This document shows positions 34,102 through 42,739 of a DNA stretch of 64,000 nt, piece by piece. The notes under the pieces are model-generated. The model worked only from the letters and a program-made list of their open reading frames with translations. It had not been told where the DNA came from and did not search any database. Location: assembly GCA_964633715.1 (NCBI GenBank), contig CAZWHQ010000004.1:53918-117917 (forward strand), written 5' to 3'. The stretch comes from JAUWVG01 sp964633715 (GTDB taxonomy: Bacteria; Acidobacteriota; Aminicenantia; Aminicenantales; Aminicenantaceae). Each line of letters begins with the position of its first letter. The stretch's first letter is position 1. A program made the translations under genes and the position numbers.

Positions 34102-34692
34102 GTGTCAAAATTAAGATTTTTTGCGATTATCTCTCTGAGTTTTTTATTAGTGTTTGTATACGGATGTAAGAAAGGCTCTGAGGAAACGGTATCAGATACG
34201 CCTAAATTTGAGCAAGGAGCACAGACAGAGGAGGGTGAACGGGGAGAACATGAGAGGACTCGTGAGGGGGAGAGAAGAGAACATGCTGAAGAGAGTGAAC
34301 GAGGTGAACACAAAGGTGAGGACGAAAGAGGCGAACATGGAGGAGAAGGAGAGCATGAAGGAGAAGCAGGAGAATATGAAGGCGGGGAGGAAGAAGCTGG
34401 TCCAAGGATAGCAATAGATGGAATCCACGATGAAGTTAGAAAAGGATCACGACTGATTTTAACTTTTGATAAAGAATCATCTTTTTTTGTTGGAACGGTC
34501 GAAAATATTTCTGAAAAGACCCTAACCAGAGTCCGCATTGAAGTTCATCTATCTAATGGTACTGAATTGGGCCCCACCGAACCAGTGGACCTTAAACCTG
34601 GGGAAAAAATAGAGGTTAAACTCTCGGCAGAGGGTCAGTCATTTGAATGGTGGACAGCGCATGCAGAAGTTGGGATATCCGAACATAGATAA
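34102..34692 (+). CDS. Lipoprotein with Glu/Gly/His/Arg-rich repeat and FxLYD-like domain
   Basis: GTG 34102 follows AAAAGGAG, and the signal peptide with lipobox VYGC starts there; the in-frame upstream start at 34033 lacks these. After Cys a low-complexity region (about residues 40-105) consists of irregular units such as ERGEHERTREGERREHAEES and GEHGGEGEHEGEAGEYEGG. The last ~80 residues form a small beta domain (FVGTVENISEKTLTRVRIEV, then LKPGEKIEVKL) like FxLYD-type domains. The His/Glu density suggests metal or proton binding, but this is inference. Confidence 0.65.
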   Translation: MSKLRFFAIISLSFLLVFVYGCKKGSEETVSDTPKFEQGAQTEEGERGEHERTREGERREHAEESERGEHKGEDERGEHGGEGEHEGEAGEYEGGEEEAGPRIAIDGIHDEVRKGSRLILTFDKESSFFVGTVENISEKTLTRVRIEVHLSNGTELGPTEPVDLKPGEKIEVKLSAEGQSFEWWTAHAEVGISEHR

Positions 34693-34728
34693 AAGGAGAA
34701 TAAACACAGCTTGATTTAATTCACCTCA

Positions 34729-35517
34729 ATGAAAATCACCGAAAATAAATTGATTGAAATCTCACTTAAAGGCAAAGTTGCGGTTGTCACCGGCGCCGCT
34801 TCTGGAATCGGGCTGGCCACAGCAAAGAGACTTGCCAAAGCACACGCCAAAGTCGCTCTCCTGGATATTTCTGTAAAACAAGGGAAAAATGCGGCTGCAG
34901 AGATTACACAAAATGGAGGAGAAGCTCAATATTTTGAATGTGATGTGACTTCGAAAACAAACTGCGGAGCAGTGACTGAAGAGGTTTTCCGAGTTTATGG
35001 CCGCATCGATATTCTGTTTAACAATGCAGGGGTGATCATCAGAAAAAATATAGTGGAACTCCAGGAAGAGGAGTGGGATCTTGTCCTCAATGTCAACCTG
35101 AAGTCCGTCTATTTACTGTCTCATTTTGTTATTCCTTTTATGAGAAAAACAGGAGGGGGCAGCATTATCAATACTGGTTCAGGATGGGGAGTCAAAGGGG
35201 GGCCAAACGCAGCGGCCTATTGTGCAGCCAAGGGTGGGATTGTGAACCTGACAAAAGCCATGGCCATAGATTTTGGACAAGACAATATCCGTGTGAATTG
35301 TGTTTGCCCGGGAGATGTCGATACGCCTCTTCTCCATGGGGAAGCCTTGCAGTTGGGCCAGAAGGATGTTGAGTTTATGAAAGAAGCGGCCGATCGTCCC
35401 CTCGGAAGGGTGGGTTTGCCTTTGGACATTGCCAACGCCGTACTCTTTTTTGCCAGCGACCTGTCCTCCTGGATCACAGGCTCAATCCTTGTGGTTGATG
35501 GAGGAGGGCTAGCTTAA
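34729..35517 (+). CDS. SDR-family oxidoreductase
   Basis: A 262-residue classical SDR with TGAASGIG, NNAGVIIRKN, catalytic Ser in NTGSGWG, Tyr/Lys in YCAAKGG and the ITGSILVVDGGG end. The Asp after strand 2 (ALLDIS) points to NAD. It is similar in layout to the SDR at 33251. No clear ribosome site lies just before ATG 34729; AAAAGGAGAA is about 30 bases upstream. Substrate not predictable. It lies upstream of gcvPA, separated by a structured leader. Confidence 0.87.
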   Translation: MKITENKLIEISLKGKVAVVTGAASGIGLATAKRLAKAHAKVALLDISVKQGKNAAAEITQNGGEAQYFECDVTSKTNCGAVTEEVFRVYGRIDILFNNAGVIIRKNIVELQEEEWDLVLNVNLKSVYLLSHFVIPFMRKTGGGSIINTGSGWGVKGGPNAAAYCAAKGGIVNLTKAMAIDFGQDNIRVNCVCPGDVDTPLLHGEALQLGQKDVEFMKEAADRPLGRVGLPLDIANAVLFFASDLSSWITGSILVVDGGGLA

Positions 35518-35535
35518 ATTTGATAGATATTCATG

Positions 35536-35611
35536 AAGAATGGACGTCGTATGTCTGTCTCCATGCACATTCGTATGTGATGGAGGCAGAATGCGTAAGG
35601 GTTCCGTTCTT
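35536..35611 (+). ncRNA. Structured leader upstream of gcvPA (candidate cis-regulatory RNA)
   Basis: Three nested pairings are visible. Outer: AAGAATGGA (35536-35544) with TCCGTTCTT (35603-35611), 8 Watson-Crick pairs and one G-U. Middle: CTGTCTCCAT (35555-35564) with ATGGAGGCAG (35580-35589), 9 pairs and one G-U. Inner: CACAT (35566-35570) with ATGTG (35575-35579) around TCGT. The structure ends 37 bases before the gcvPA start. No T-run follows, so a simple terminator is unlikely. It does not show the known glycine riboswitch core as far as I can see. Confidence 0.5.
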
Positions 35612-35648
35612 AATGAATGTAGGAGAAGTTGTTGAGTAGGAGGGATTG

Positions 35649-37064
35649 ATGAAGAGAAGTAAAGAGTTTGTGCATCCATATATTCCGAACTCGGTGCCGG
35701 AGGTCAAAGCAAAGATGCTCAAGGAGATCGGAGTCAAAGATGTCGAAGAGCTTTATGCGGATATACCAGAACACCTCAGATTTCGTCGAAATCTCAACCT
35801 GCCCGAGCCCTTAGAGTCCGAATATGATTTAAAGTCTCATGTGGAAGAAATTCTCTCAAAAAACCAAACTTGCGAGGAAAATGTGAGTTTTCTAGGAGGG
35901 GGATGCTGGCAGCACTATGTCCCCGCCATATGCGACGAAATCAATCAGAGATCGGAGTTCCTCACAGCCTACGCCGGGGAGCCCTATGAGGATCACGGGA
36001 GATTCCAGGTTCTCTTTGAGTATCAAAGTTTGATGGCTGAACTGTTAGACATGGACGTTGTCAATGTGCCGACCTATGACTGGTGCCAGGCAGCCAGTAC
36101 TGCTGTCAGAATGGCAGGCAGAATTACAGGGCGCAATGAGGTCCTGATAAGTGACACCATATCACCCGAAAGATTGTCCGCAATTCGGAATTACTGCCTG
36201 CCGGTTATGACATTAAAGACAATTGGGCAAAATCCAAAATCCGGCCTATTAAATTTGGACGAACTTAAGGAAAATATAACAAAAAATACGGCATGTATTT
36301 ATTTTGAGAATCCCTCCTATTTAGGTTTTATTGAAGATCAGGGAAAGGACATTTCAAAAATAGCGCATGAAAATGAAACTCTCTGTCTTGTTGGTGTGGA
36401 TCCAATTTCCCTTGGTGTTCTTGTGCCTCCTGTTCAGTATGGCGCAGATATTGTCTGCGGCGATATCCAGGGATTGGGAGGCCACCTCAGTTATGGAGGA
36501 TCACACGGCGGCTTTATCGCCACTCGAGATGAGGAAAAATATGTATTGGAGTTTCCATCTCGTTTGTTCGGGATGACTCCAACCACTGTTCGAGGAGAAT
36601 TGGGATTTGGCGATGTGGCCTATGAGAGGACATCCTTTGCCGAAAGAGAAGAGGGGAAAGAATTTGTCGGGACACACTCTGCCCTCTGTGGAATTACAGC
36701 CGCTGTTTACCTTTCCTTATTGGGCCCTCAGGGTATGGTGGAGTTGGGAGAGACGATTGTTCAAAAAAGTTTTTATGCTGCAAAAAAAATCAATGACATT
36801 CCGGGAATAAAAGCTCCCAAGTTTAACGCTTCCCATTTTAAAGAGTTTGTGGTGGATTTTAATGCAACGGGAAAAACAGTTGAAGAAATCAATGTGTTTT
36901 TGCTGGAGCAGAATGTTTTTGGAGGAAAAGATCTCTCAGAAGAATTCCCTGATTTGGGCCAAAGTGCCCTGTACTGTGTCACTGAGATTCATACAAAAGC
37001 CCATATCGATCGACTTATTAGTGCGCTGGAAAGCTGCTTAGCATCTGAAGGAGAGGGATCATGA
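35649..37064 (+). CDS. gcvPA: Glycine dehydrogenase (decarboxylating) subunit 1
   Basis: The 471-residue protein matches the N-terminal half of P-protein in the split form: FVHPYIPNSVPEVKAKMLKE at the start, SFLGGGCWQHYVPAICDEI, the AYAGEPYEDHGRFQVLFEYQ region and YDWCQAASTAVRMAGR. ATG 35649 follows TAGGAGGG. It overlaps gcvPB by ATGA, so both subunits are made together. GcvPA-PB decarboxylates glycine and loads aminomethyl onto lipoyl-GcvH. gcvT, gcvH and lpd are not in the window. A structured leader lies upstream. Confidence 0.92.
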   Translation: MKRSKEFVHPYIPNSVPEVKAKMLKEIGVKDVEELYADIPEHLRFRRNLNLPEPLESEYDLKSHVEEILSKNQTCEENVSFLGGGCWQHYVPAICDEINQRSEFLTAYAGEPYEDHGRFQVLFEYQSLMAELLDMDVVNVPTYDWCQAASTAVRMAGRITGRNEVLISDTISPERLSAIRNYCLPVMTLKTIGQNPKSGLLNLDELKENITKNTACIYFENPSYLGFIEDQGKDISKIAHENETLCLVGVDPISLGVLVPPVQYGADIVCGDIQGLGGHLSYGGSHGGFIATRDEEKYVLEFPSRLFGMTPTTVRGELGFGDVAYERTSFAEREEGKEFVGTHSALCGITAAVYLSLLGPQGMVELGETIVQKSFYAAKKINDIPGIKAPKFNASHFKEFVVDFNATGKTVEEINVFLLEQNVFGGKDLSEEFPDLGQSALYCVTEIHTKAHIDRLISALESCLASEGEGS

Positions 37065-38638
37065 CAAAAAAAAGAGCAGCAAAAACAAGGAATTTTCATC
37101 AGGCCAAATGGGATGAATCCATTGTGTTTGAATTGAGCAAGCCCGGAGAAAGAGGGATAAAAGTTCCAGAAGCAGAAAACAGCATGGCCTTGGAAACAGG
37201 AGAAGTTTTATCCCTTATCCCGGAAGGAATGAGAAGGACAAAACCGCCGGCCTTACCTGAAATATCACAAATGAGGGTTCTCAAACATTTTTTACGTCTC
37301 TCTCAGCACTGTTTGGGTGCTGATTTTAACGTGGATATCGGTCAGGGAACGTGCACCATGAAATACAGTCCAAAAATTAACGAAGTTCTGGTCCGTTCTT
37401 CTAAAGTCACAGCTCTCCACCCCCTTCAGGACGACAAAACTGTCCAGGGGGCGTTGGAGATTATCTATAAGATGGATGAATTCTTGAGAGAGATATCCGG
37501 ATTGTCTCAATTTACATTCCAACCGGGCGGTGGTTCGGCGGCAATATGGGCCATGGCCTCGATAATATACGCCTATCATGAAGAAAGAGGTGAAGCTGAG
37601 CAGCGTGATGAAATCATTACCACCATATTCTCCCATCCCTCGGATGCGGCTGCGGCAGCAGTTAAGGGCTATAAAATTATCACTCTTTATCAAAATGAGG
37701 ACGGACTTCCTGATGTCGAGGCACTAAAAAAAGCGGTCTCCAACAGAACAGCCGGTCTTCTTATCACCAATCCCGAAGATACGGGGATATTTAATCCTAA
37801 AATCTTAGAATTTACTAAAATCGTTCACGACTCCGGGGGGCTCTGTGGTTATGACCAGGCCAATGCCAATGGAATCCTTGGGATCACTCGAGCGAAAGAA
37901 GCCGAGTTTGACCTCTGTTTTTTTAATCTTCACAAAACTTTTTCTTCGCCTCATGGGTGTGGCGGGCCTGCCACCGGAGCTCTTGGAGTTACGGATGAAC
38001 TCATCGACTTTTTGCCAGTGCCTATTGTCGAGTCGGACGGGCAGTCCTATTCTCTAAATTATCAACTTCCCCAGACGATCGGAAAGGTCAGGGGATTTTT
38101 AGGCGTGTTTCCTGCAGTACTGAGGGCCTTTGCATGGGTAAGAAGCATGGGGGCAAAGGGCCTTAAGGAAACGGCCCATGTGGCTGTCCTCAACAACAAC
38201 TATATTCTTAATAAAATCAAAGAACTTCGCGGTGCCAGCGCTCCATATGCCAAGGGACGGCACAGGATTGAACAGGTGCGGTACAGTTGGGAGAAACTAA
38301 CGGAGGATACAGGAATCACAACAGAGGATGTGACCAACAGAATGGTCGATTTTGGATTCCATCTGTGGTCCAGCCACCATCCTTTTATTGTGCCCGAACC
38401 CTTTACTATCGAACCCACTGAAGCGTACTCCAAGGATGAGATCGACGAGTATTTTGCCGGTTTGAAGCAGGTGGTTAAAGAAGCCTACCGTGATCCTGAA
38501 ATTGTTAAAAATGCTCCCTATAACAGTGTTGTTCACAAAATAGATCCGAGCTGGCTGGATGATCCAAAAAAATGGGCGATCACGTGGAGAGCGTATTTAA
38601 AAAAACATGGGCAAAATCCTGAAGGTTATTTCAGTTGA
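37061..38638 (+). CDS. gcvPB: Glycine dehydrogenase (decarboxylating) subunit 2
   Basis: The 525-residue protein is the C-terminal-half subunit of split P-protein. The PLP Lys is Lys292 in NLHKTFSSPHGCGGP; QPGGGSAAIWAMASI occupies the cofactor phosphate region, and the C-terminus has the usual EPFTIEPTEAYSKDEIDEY. Its ATG lies within the gcvPA stop (ATGA at 37061-37064). Together they form the heterotetrameric P-protein of the glycine cleavage system, or the reverse glycine synthase. Length and motifs are complete. Confidence 0.92.
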   Translation: MTKKRAAKTRNFHQAKWDESIVFELSKPGERGIKVPEAENSMALETGEVLSLIPEGMRRTKPPALPEISQMRVLKHFLRLSQHCLGADFNVDIGQGTCTMKYSPKINEVLVRSSKVTALHPLQDDKTVQGALEIIYKMDEFLREISGLSQFTFQPGGGSAAIWAMASIIYAYHEERGEAEQRDEIITTIFSHPSDAAAAAVKGYKIITLYQNEDGLPDVEALKKAVSNRTAGLLITNPEDTGIFNPKILEFTKIVHDSGGLCGYDQANANGILGITRAKEAEFDLCFFNLHKTFSSPHGCGGPATGALGVTDELIDFLPVPIVESDGQSYSLNYQLPQTIGKVRGFLGVFPAVLRAFAWVRSMGAKGLKETAHVAVLNNNYILNKIKELRGASAPYAKGRHRIEQVRYSWEKLTEDTGITTEDVTNRMVDFGFHLWSSHHPFIVPEPFTIEPTEAYSKDEIDEYFAGLKQVVKEAYRDPEIVKNAPYNSVVHKIDPSWLDDPKKWAITWRAYLKKHGQNPEGYFS

Positions 38639-38730
38639 GCTGTCCCTAGGATTCCTGCTGTCATTCTGGCTCACGGCGAGAAGTATTGATCTTTTTTTAG
38701 AATTTTGAAAAAATTAACAGTATACAGATC

Positions 38731-39816
38731 ATGAAAAATCCAATCCGGTTAGAATCACTTGACGTTCTGCGCGGATTTGATATGTTTTGGATCATCGGTG
38801 GGGAGTGGATTTTTGGGTCTCTTCATGGAATTTTCAAAAGCCCCGTGACGGAATTTATAGGCACTCAACTCACCCATGTCCGGTGGGAGGGGTTCAGGTT
38901 CTGGGATGTGATCATGCCGCTGTTCCTCTTTATTGTTGGGGCCGCTTTGCCATTTTCAATTTCGAAAAGATTGGCTAGGGGAGACAGCACAAAAAAACTC
39001 TATTTTCATATTTTTAAACGTTTTGTGATACTTTTCATTTTAGGCATGGTAGCCCAAGGGCATCTCCTGGAATATGATTTATCCAAACTCCATCTCTTCA
39101 GCAACACCCTTCAGGCCATAGCTGTTGGATATCTGATTGCCGCTCTGATAATGCTCAATTTGAGAGTCAAGTGGCAGATAGGGATAACGGCCGGATTGCT
39201 GTTTTTGTTCTGGGGACTGATGGTGTTGATCCCTGGATTTGGACCACGCTCCCTCACTCCGGAAGGCAACCTTGCTATCTCCATCGACAAATGGGTACTG
39301 GGAAGCTTCCAGGATGGAACCACCTATTCCTGGATATTAAGCAGCTTGACATTCGCATGCACAGTTCTTCTCGGTGTTTTTGCCAGCTATATTCTCAGGT
39401 CTAACATATCTAAAAAAAAGAATTTTCTGTGGCTCACGGCTTTCGGTATCTTTTGTGCAGGTCTTGGTCTGTTGTGGAGCCTTGTTTTTCCCATCATCAA
39501 ACACATCTGGACAAGTTCTTTTGTCCTATTTTCTGGAGGACTCTGTATTCTCCTTCTGGCCCTGTTCTACTTGATCATCGATGTCTGGGGCTTTAGAAAA
39601 TGGGCTTTTGTGTTCAAAGTCATCGGGATGAACGCGATCGCCGTCTATATGGCCACTCGGCTCTTTGATTTCCGATTGATGGGGAATGTGTTTATCGGCG
39701 GATTGGCCGAAAGATTCGGAGCTTGGAATGGACTTATTCAAGGATTGGCGGGTTTTACGGTGATCTGGCTGATCCTCTATTTTCTGTACAACAAAAAAAT
39801 ATTCATTAAGATCTGA
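38731..39816 (+). CDS. DUF5009/HGSNAT-like multi-spanning acyltransferase-type membrane protein
   Basis: A 361-residue protein with about 10 membrane helices. It opens with RLESLDVLRGFDMFWIIGG, the signature of the DUF5009/heparan-alpha-glucosaminide N-acetyltransferase-like family, followed by MPLFLFIVGAALPFS. Late motifs include GMNAIAVYMAT. Eukaryotic relatives acetylate terminal glucosamine of heparan sulfate across a membrane; bacterial members are uncharacterised but often occur with glycan-degrading genes. This fits the glycosidases downstream, though linkage is only positional. It is convergent with the kinase gene. Confidence 0.82.
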   Translation: MKNPIRLESLDVLRGFDMFWIIGGEWIFGSLHGIFKSPVTEFIGTQLTHVRWEGFRFWDVIMPLFLFIVGAALPFSISKRLARGDSTKKLYFHIFKRFVILFILGMVAQGHLLEYDLSKLHLFSNTLQAIAVGYLIAALIMLNLRVKWQIGITAGLLFLFWGLMVLIPGFGPRSLTPEGNLAISIDKWVLGSFQDGTTYSWILSSLTFACTVLLGVFASYILRSNISKKKNFLWLTAFGIFCAGLGLLWSLVFPIIKHIWTSSFVLFSGGLCILLLALFYLIIDVWGFRKWAFVFKVIGMNAIAVYMATRLFDFRLMGNVFIGGLAERFGAWNGLIQGLAGFTVIWLILYFLYNKKIFIKI

Positions 39817-39836
39817 CAAAAAAAGAAATTTCCCAT

Positions 39837-42599
39837 CTATTTAGAGTATTTTTCCAGCAATTTTTTAAACCGAGGATGCTCCCGCAGCGGATCATATCTA
39901 GGATCGAACTTGAGGAAAGGCACAGAGACAACTCTTCCAGCAGGGAGGGACAGCAAAATCTCCAGGTTGGCGATAGCCTTGTCGTATTCTTCCACCAGAA
40001 TTTGTGTTTGAATGAGTTGAGCTAAATAATCCGGCCCGCTTTGTGCGCTTTCTGATAGAGGGCGCAGGTTTACGGCATATCGGCCCTGTTCTAATGCCTC
40101 TTCTTTTTGTCCCAAAAGAGCGCAAGCTTGGCCTAAAGCACTGCGATAGTTCGGATTTTCGGGGTATACTTTTATGAGGTTTTCAAGATCTTGGCGTGCT
40201 GTTTTAGCATGGGATTCCATGAGTGACAGCTGGCCCTGTTTATGGAAAATCAACGCGTAGAAAAGATTTTTGTTGAAATAAGAAGTAAAGAGTTCTAAAT
40301 CATCGGTCTTTAAACTATCCAATTTACGAAGGGCTTCTTCGTAACTTTTATCCATAAAATCGAGCCAGATTTGAAGCCAATCAACCATCAGATTTGGTGT
40401 CAATTGTTGGACATAAACTCTTGCCTCCTTGGTATGTCCTTTCCAATTGATGGAGTTAAAAATTTTCATAGCCCAAGGAATGACATCTTTAGGATTAATG
40501 GCTATGGAGCGGTTATACCAGTATTCGGCTCTCTCATATCTGCGGAGTTGGGTGCAATACGTTCCTATTTCTATAGGAAGAATTGCATCGAGGGGATCCC
40601 GATCGACTTCAATTCTCTGAGCATCGATGGCTTTTTCGTATTCCCCCTGGTTAGCATAAATCCGGGCAAGGAGGTTCCTAGATATATTTGGGCGAATTTT
40701 AAGAATGTTTTTATATATATTCAGAGCGGTCTTAAAATCTCGAAGTCCATTAAAATAATAGTAGGCTTCAATTAGCTTGGTTATGGGATTATCCGGATCT
40801 AAAGCAAGCGCTTTATTTACCGCAACATACGAATTATTGAGCCTTTCTGGTGTCCTGTCGATATTTCTGTCATACATGATGGACTGGATATAGGAAAGCC
40901 TGTTCCAGGCAGCGATATAATTTGGGTCGAGATCAACAGCTTTTTGGTACAATGCTAGAATGTTCTCGAATCCAATCAAATCTATTGTAAATGGGGAACT
41001 GAAATAAAGTTCGTCAGCGCGCAGATAATAATCAAAGGCTTCAGGGTTGTCAGTAGGATTGGCTCTCAAAGCATCTCTTTGTGGCTGCAGCAGTTTTAGG
41101 TCAAGAGCCATGACGATTTCTTCTGCGACTTTTCCCTGAGCGCTTGAATAGTTTTCAAAAGGAAACTCATTTTTGTCTGAGTCAATCTGTTTTTCATTGA
41201 TTGTCTGTGAAAGCTCCCAAGACACTATCAATTGCCCTTTTTCGCCATAGCTTTTATCCCGATGCGTTGTCCCAGTCACGACATAATCCACATTCAAATC
41301 TTCTCTAATCTGAGAGGTTGTTTTTCCCGTTTTTGCCCACTGTTCTGCCGTGGCGTAGGCTTTGACATTTAATTCAGGAATGGCGTCGAGACGGTTCGTG
41401 ATTTCTCGAGAGATCCCTTTAGCTAAATAATCGTCTTCTGGAACTCCCGTGTTTTCGAATGGAAGTACCATAAGCCATGTGTTTTCCTGTTGGCCCCAAT
41501 TTAAGATAAGAATTATGGAGAAAGCCACGGCGGCGAAAATAATAAGCCCGATCACAAACACCCAGCGTTTTTTAAAAGTTACTGTGACTTCCTTGGATGT
41601 TGTCGTTTTTTTGACCGGTGAAACCTGTTCAGTTGTGGGGATGCCCTTTTCAATGGCTTCCAGCTCTGTTCGCAGTTCCTCTGTATTTTCATACCTTTTC
41701 TCTTTGTCTTTTTCCAGGCACCTGAGAATTATGCGGCTGAGGTTGTCCGGGATTTGAGAGTTGAGTTCTTTGGGATCTTTGGGGATCTCACTTTTGTGTT
41801 TAACTCCTATGGTAAAGGGCGTGTCGCCCTCGAAGGGGACTCTTCCTGTCAGCATCTCATAGAGAATGATGCCCAGGGAGTAGATATCCGACCTCAAATC
41901 GACCTCTTTCCCTTCGACCTGTTCGGGTGACATGTATTCTGGTGTGCCTATCACAACTCCTGAACCGGTGATCCCTTTGCCCTTAAGCGTGCGGGCGATC
42001 CCAAAGTCCATGATCCGGGCATTGCCGTTATCGTCGATCATGATGTTATTGGGTTTGAGATCGCGGTGCACGACTCCCAGATTGTGCGCTTCGGCCAGAC
42101 CGTCACAGATCTGTTTGGCGATAGAAATGGCTGTGCCCACAGTGAGTTGTTTGGTACGTCTAATCAGTTTTCGTAAATCGCCGCCGGTGACGTATTCCAT
42201 GGTGATAAAGTGTGCCCCTTTGTCTTCTCCGATGTCGTACATCCCGCAGACGTTTTTGTGACGGATGTTCCGGGTTGTTTTGAGTTCGTTTTTAAATCTT
42301 TCGATGGTCTTTTTGTCGGAGGCAATATCAGGTTTAATGAGCTTGAGGGCGATCTCCTGTTTTATCTTGGTGTCTTCGACTCTGTAGACTTTTCCCATCC
42401 CTCCTTTACCCAGTTCATCGATGATCTCGTATCTGTTAGCAAACAGGCTTCCTCGTGTCAGTTTTTCGGTAGGAGTTTTGAGGGTTTTGGTGTGGGAGAC
42501 AGGGAATTTATCCATCGAATCGAACTGGAGGCCGCAGGAATTGCAGAATTTTGCGTCAGGAGGATTGTCCGTTTGACACTTAGGGCATAACGTACTCAT
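39837..42599 (-). CDS. Transmembrane Ser/Thr protein kinase with zinc ribbon, TolB-like and TPR domains
   Basis: A 920-residue receptor-like kinase. Order: zinc ribbon (Cys5, Cys8, Cys19, Cys22), kinase domain about 57-315 (GKGGMGKVY loop, Lys86 in ALKLI, HRDLKPNN at 178-185, DFG at 198-200, GTPEYMSPEQ), and a membrane helix about 346-367. A TolB/adenylate-cyclase-associated-like domain (WLMVLPFENTGVPEDDYLAK and onward) follows, then several TPR units to the end. All catalytic residues are present, so it should be active. The extracytoplasmic half probably senses or scaffolds. Such kinases are frequent in Acidobacteriota-like genomes. GAGGGAAAA precedes ATG 42599. Confidence 0.92.
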   Translation of the reverse strand: MSTLCPKCQTDNPPDAKFCNSCGLQFDSMDKFPVSHTKTLKTPTEKLTRGSLFANRYEIIDELGKGGMGKVYRVEDTKIKQEIALKLIKPDIASDKKTIERFKNELKTTRNIRHKNVCGMYDIGEDKGAHFITMEYVTGGDLRKLIRRTKQLTVGTAISIAKQICDGLAEAHNLGVVHRDLKPNNIMIDDNGNARIMDFGIARTLKGKGITGSGVVIGTPEYMSPEQVEGKEVDLRSDIYSLGIILYEMLTGRVPFEGDTPFTIGVKHKSEIPKDPKELNSQIPDNLSRIILRCLEKDKEKRYENTEELRTELEAIEKGIPTTEQVSPVKKTTTSKEVTVTFKKRWVFVIGLIIFAAVAFSIILILNWGQQENTWLMVLPFENTGVPEDDYLAKGISREITNRLDAIPELNVKAYATAEQWAKTGKTTSQIREDLNVDYVVTGTTHRDKSYGEKGQLIVSWELSQTINEKQIDSDKNEFPFENYSSAQGKVAEEIVMALDLKLLQPQRDALRANPTDNPEAFDYYLRADELYFSSPFTIDLIGFENILALYQKAVDLDPNYIAAWNRLSYIQSIMYDRNIDRTPERLNNSYVAVNKALALDPDNPITKLIEAYYYFNGLRDFKTALNIYKNILKIRPNISRNLLARIYANQGEYEKAIDAQRIEVDRDPLDAILPIEIGTYCTQLRRYERAEYWYNRSIAINPKDVIPWAMKIFNSINWKGHTKEARVYVQQLTPNLMVDWLQIWLDFMDKSYEEALRKLDSLKTDDLELFTSYFNKNLFYALIFHKQGQLSLMESHAKTARQDLENLIKVYPENPNYRSALGQACALLGQKEEALEQGRYAVNLRPLSESAQSGPDYLAQLIQTQILVEEYDKAIANLEILLSLPAGRVVSVPFLKFDPRYDPLREHPRFKKLLEKYSK

Positions 42600-42739
42600 T
42601 TTTCCCTCTTTGCCGAATCGATAATAGAATATGGATTTAAGATGGGGCTGTCAAATAATAAAATGAATGATTTACCGATTGATAATATGGAAAAAAAATC
42701 ATATTCTACTCAAAAGTGACATTCAAGATGGAGGTTGGT

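Noticed and set aside
34200..34540. Long minus-strand open frames opposite the Glu-rich lipoprotein
   Set aside because: They are by-products of the biased GAG/GAA codons of the real gene and encode low-complexity Ser/Pro/Leu stretches.
35518..35648. Canonical glycine riboswitch upstream of gcvPA
   Set aside because: The stems are strong but I could not find the conserved glycine aptamer core sequences, so I report only an unnamed structured leader.
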